Assembly (NCBI GenBank): GCA_030433225.1
Contig: JAUIMD010000098.1
Location: 1 to 7,058, forward strand
DNA: 7,058 bases
Direction: 5' to 3'
From: Bacteroidia bacterium
Lineage (GTDB): Bacteria; Bacteroidota; Bacteroidia; Bacteroidales; UBA5342
The first letter of the stretch is position 1. The number at the start of each line of letters is the position of its first letter. The translations under genes and the position numbers were made by a program. Shown piece after piece: positions 6,637-7,058 of this stretch. The notes below the pieces were generated by a model that saw only the letters and a list, made by a program, of their open reading frames with translations, was not told the origin of the DNA and ran no database searches.

Positions 6637-6673
6637 TTATTCAGGGCTTCGCTTTAAGCGAAACCCTGAATAA
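6637..6673 (-). repeat. REP-like palindrome copy 4 (minus orientation), possible terminator
   Basis: The core is 6643-6667. Its minus-strand reading matches copy 3 except for the loop (TAA). Flanks TTATTC and GAATAA extend the stem to about 17 bp, with one C6647/A6663 mismatch. On the plus strand the stem is followed, after two G bases, by TTTTTATA, so it could terminate RAYT transcription. Copies 3 and 4 form an inverted pair 27 bases apart, resembling a BIME. It ends five bases before the stop of the convergent acyl-CoA synthetase gene. Confidence 0.9.
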
Positions 6674-6678
6674 GGTTT

Positions 6679-7058
6679 TTATACTCTCTGGTATTTAAAA
6701 CGCTTAATGCTTCGTTTGGGAGTTTTTTCAAACTCTTCGGGATGAAGTTCAATGCGGGTAAGAGATTCATACCCTTTTACCGCCTTGTTCAAATGTTTCC
6801 GGTTTTCTTCCATTACATTTTGTAAGTCAGCATCCGACAGTTTATTAAGTTTCATTTGTTCCTGGTCGGCATAAACGAGGGCAAACAACTTATGGTTTTT
6901 GTCTTCCAGCACAATGGACTCCATTACGTAAGGGAGGTTGTTTAAACGGGCCTCAATTTCTTCGGGGTAAATGTTCTGCCCGCTGGGGCCTAAAATCATA
7001 TTTTTTGACCTTCCCCTGATATAAATGTACTGATCGGAATCTGTTATGCCCATGTCTC
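6679..7058 (-). CDS. AMP-forming acyl-CoA synthetase (long-chain fatty acid-CoA ligase-like), C-terminal part, 5'-truncated by window edge
   Basis: Only the last 125 or so residues are visible; the frame continues past the right edge through Asp (GAC at 7056-7054) before the apparent Met at 7053, so that Met is not the start. The segment matches the end of the ANL superfamily: the D-M-G-I-T-D turn, then GRSKNMILGPSGQNIYPEEIE, the hinge and start of the mobile C-terminal domain. Near the end, EKTPKRSIKRFKY is the region expected to carry the lysine used in adenylate formation. Such enzymes activate a carboxylic acid as acyl-AMP and pass it to CoA. The NIYPEEIE wording and the long KRSIKRF tail favour a fatty acid-CoA ligase, but substrate cannot be fixed from this fragment. 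It converges with the RAYT gene and has no evident functional link to nitrite assimilation. Confidence 0.85.
   Translation of the reverse strand, partial: DMGITDSDQYIYIRGRSKNMILGPSGQNIYPEEIEARLNNLPYVMESIVLEDKNHKLFALVYADQEQMKLNKLSDADLQNVMEENRKHLNKAVKGYESLTRIELHPEEFEKTPKRSIKRFKYQRV

Larger units (their letters stand above)
5749..6673 (+). mobile_element. REPtron-like unit: RAYT transposase gene with five associated palindromes
   Basis: A single Y1/HUH transposase gene is bracketed by copies 1 and 2 on the left and copies 3 and 4 on the right, with a fifth copy inside the gene. No IS-type terminal inverted repeats, target-site duplication or second gene (TnpB) are visible. In known RAYT systems the transposase gene is usually immobile and acts on the short REP palindromes dispersed around the genome, so this is better called a REPtron than an insertion sequence. 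The outer limits given are simply those of the visible repeats. Confidence 0.7.

Noticed and set aside
5749..6673. CRISPR array
   Set aside because: The repeats are irregularly spaced, occur in both orientations, and one is inside a gene; there are no uniform spacers or cas genes.
6708..6720. GCTTCGTTTGGG as another REP fragment
   Set aside because: It lies in the conserved KTPKRSIKR-encoding part of the acyl-CoA synthetase and has no complementary arm.

Overview
The window looks like a chromosomal fragment from a Bacteroidota bacterium, with Marinilabiliales/Prolixibacteraceae as a loose guess. The grounds are A-rich leaders without clear Shine-Dalgarno sites, moderate GC, protein style and the type of transposase present. 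It holds the end of a nitrite-assimilation operon, a REP-associated tyrosine transposase (RAYT) with its palindromic repeats, and the tail of a convergent acyl-CoA synthetase gene.

Nitrite block (2-5736, all +). A NirB-like FAD/NAD(P)H oxidoreductase with one BFD [2Fe-2S] domain enters from the left edge without its N-terminus. It overlaps by 8 bases an unusual protein that has a nitrite/sulfite-reductase-like fold, lacks all the usual cluster cysteines, and ends in a rubredoxin domain. Full-length NirB (845 aa, complete siroheme/4Fe-4S ligands) and NirD (114 aa, intact Rieske ligands) follow. NirB and NirD should reduce nitrite to ammonium with NAD(P)H. The first two genes look like an additional electron-transfer module; its acceptor is not visible, and an assimilatory nitrate reductase outside the window is one possibility. 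A strong intrinsic terminator at 5830-5864 closes the operon.

REP/RAYT block (about 5749-6673). A 207-aa Y1/HUH transposase gene is surrounded by four copies of a 25-base palindrome: arms AGGGTTTCGCT and AGCGAAGCCCT around three loop bases. A fifth copy lies in frame inside the transposase gene, nested in a 24-bp hairpin. Every copy carries exactly one non-Watson-Crick pair, which lets each copy be oriented. Most copies also have extra flanking stem whose sequence differs from copy to copy.

Right edge (6679-7058, -). The C-terminal domain of an AMP-forming acyl-CoA synthetase converges on the RAYT gene, with two REP copies between them. No tRNA, rRNA or CRISPR array was seen. No gene-free stretch exceeds 300 bases; the longest (5737-5941) is filled by REPs and the terminator.
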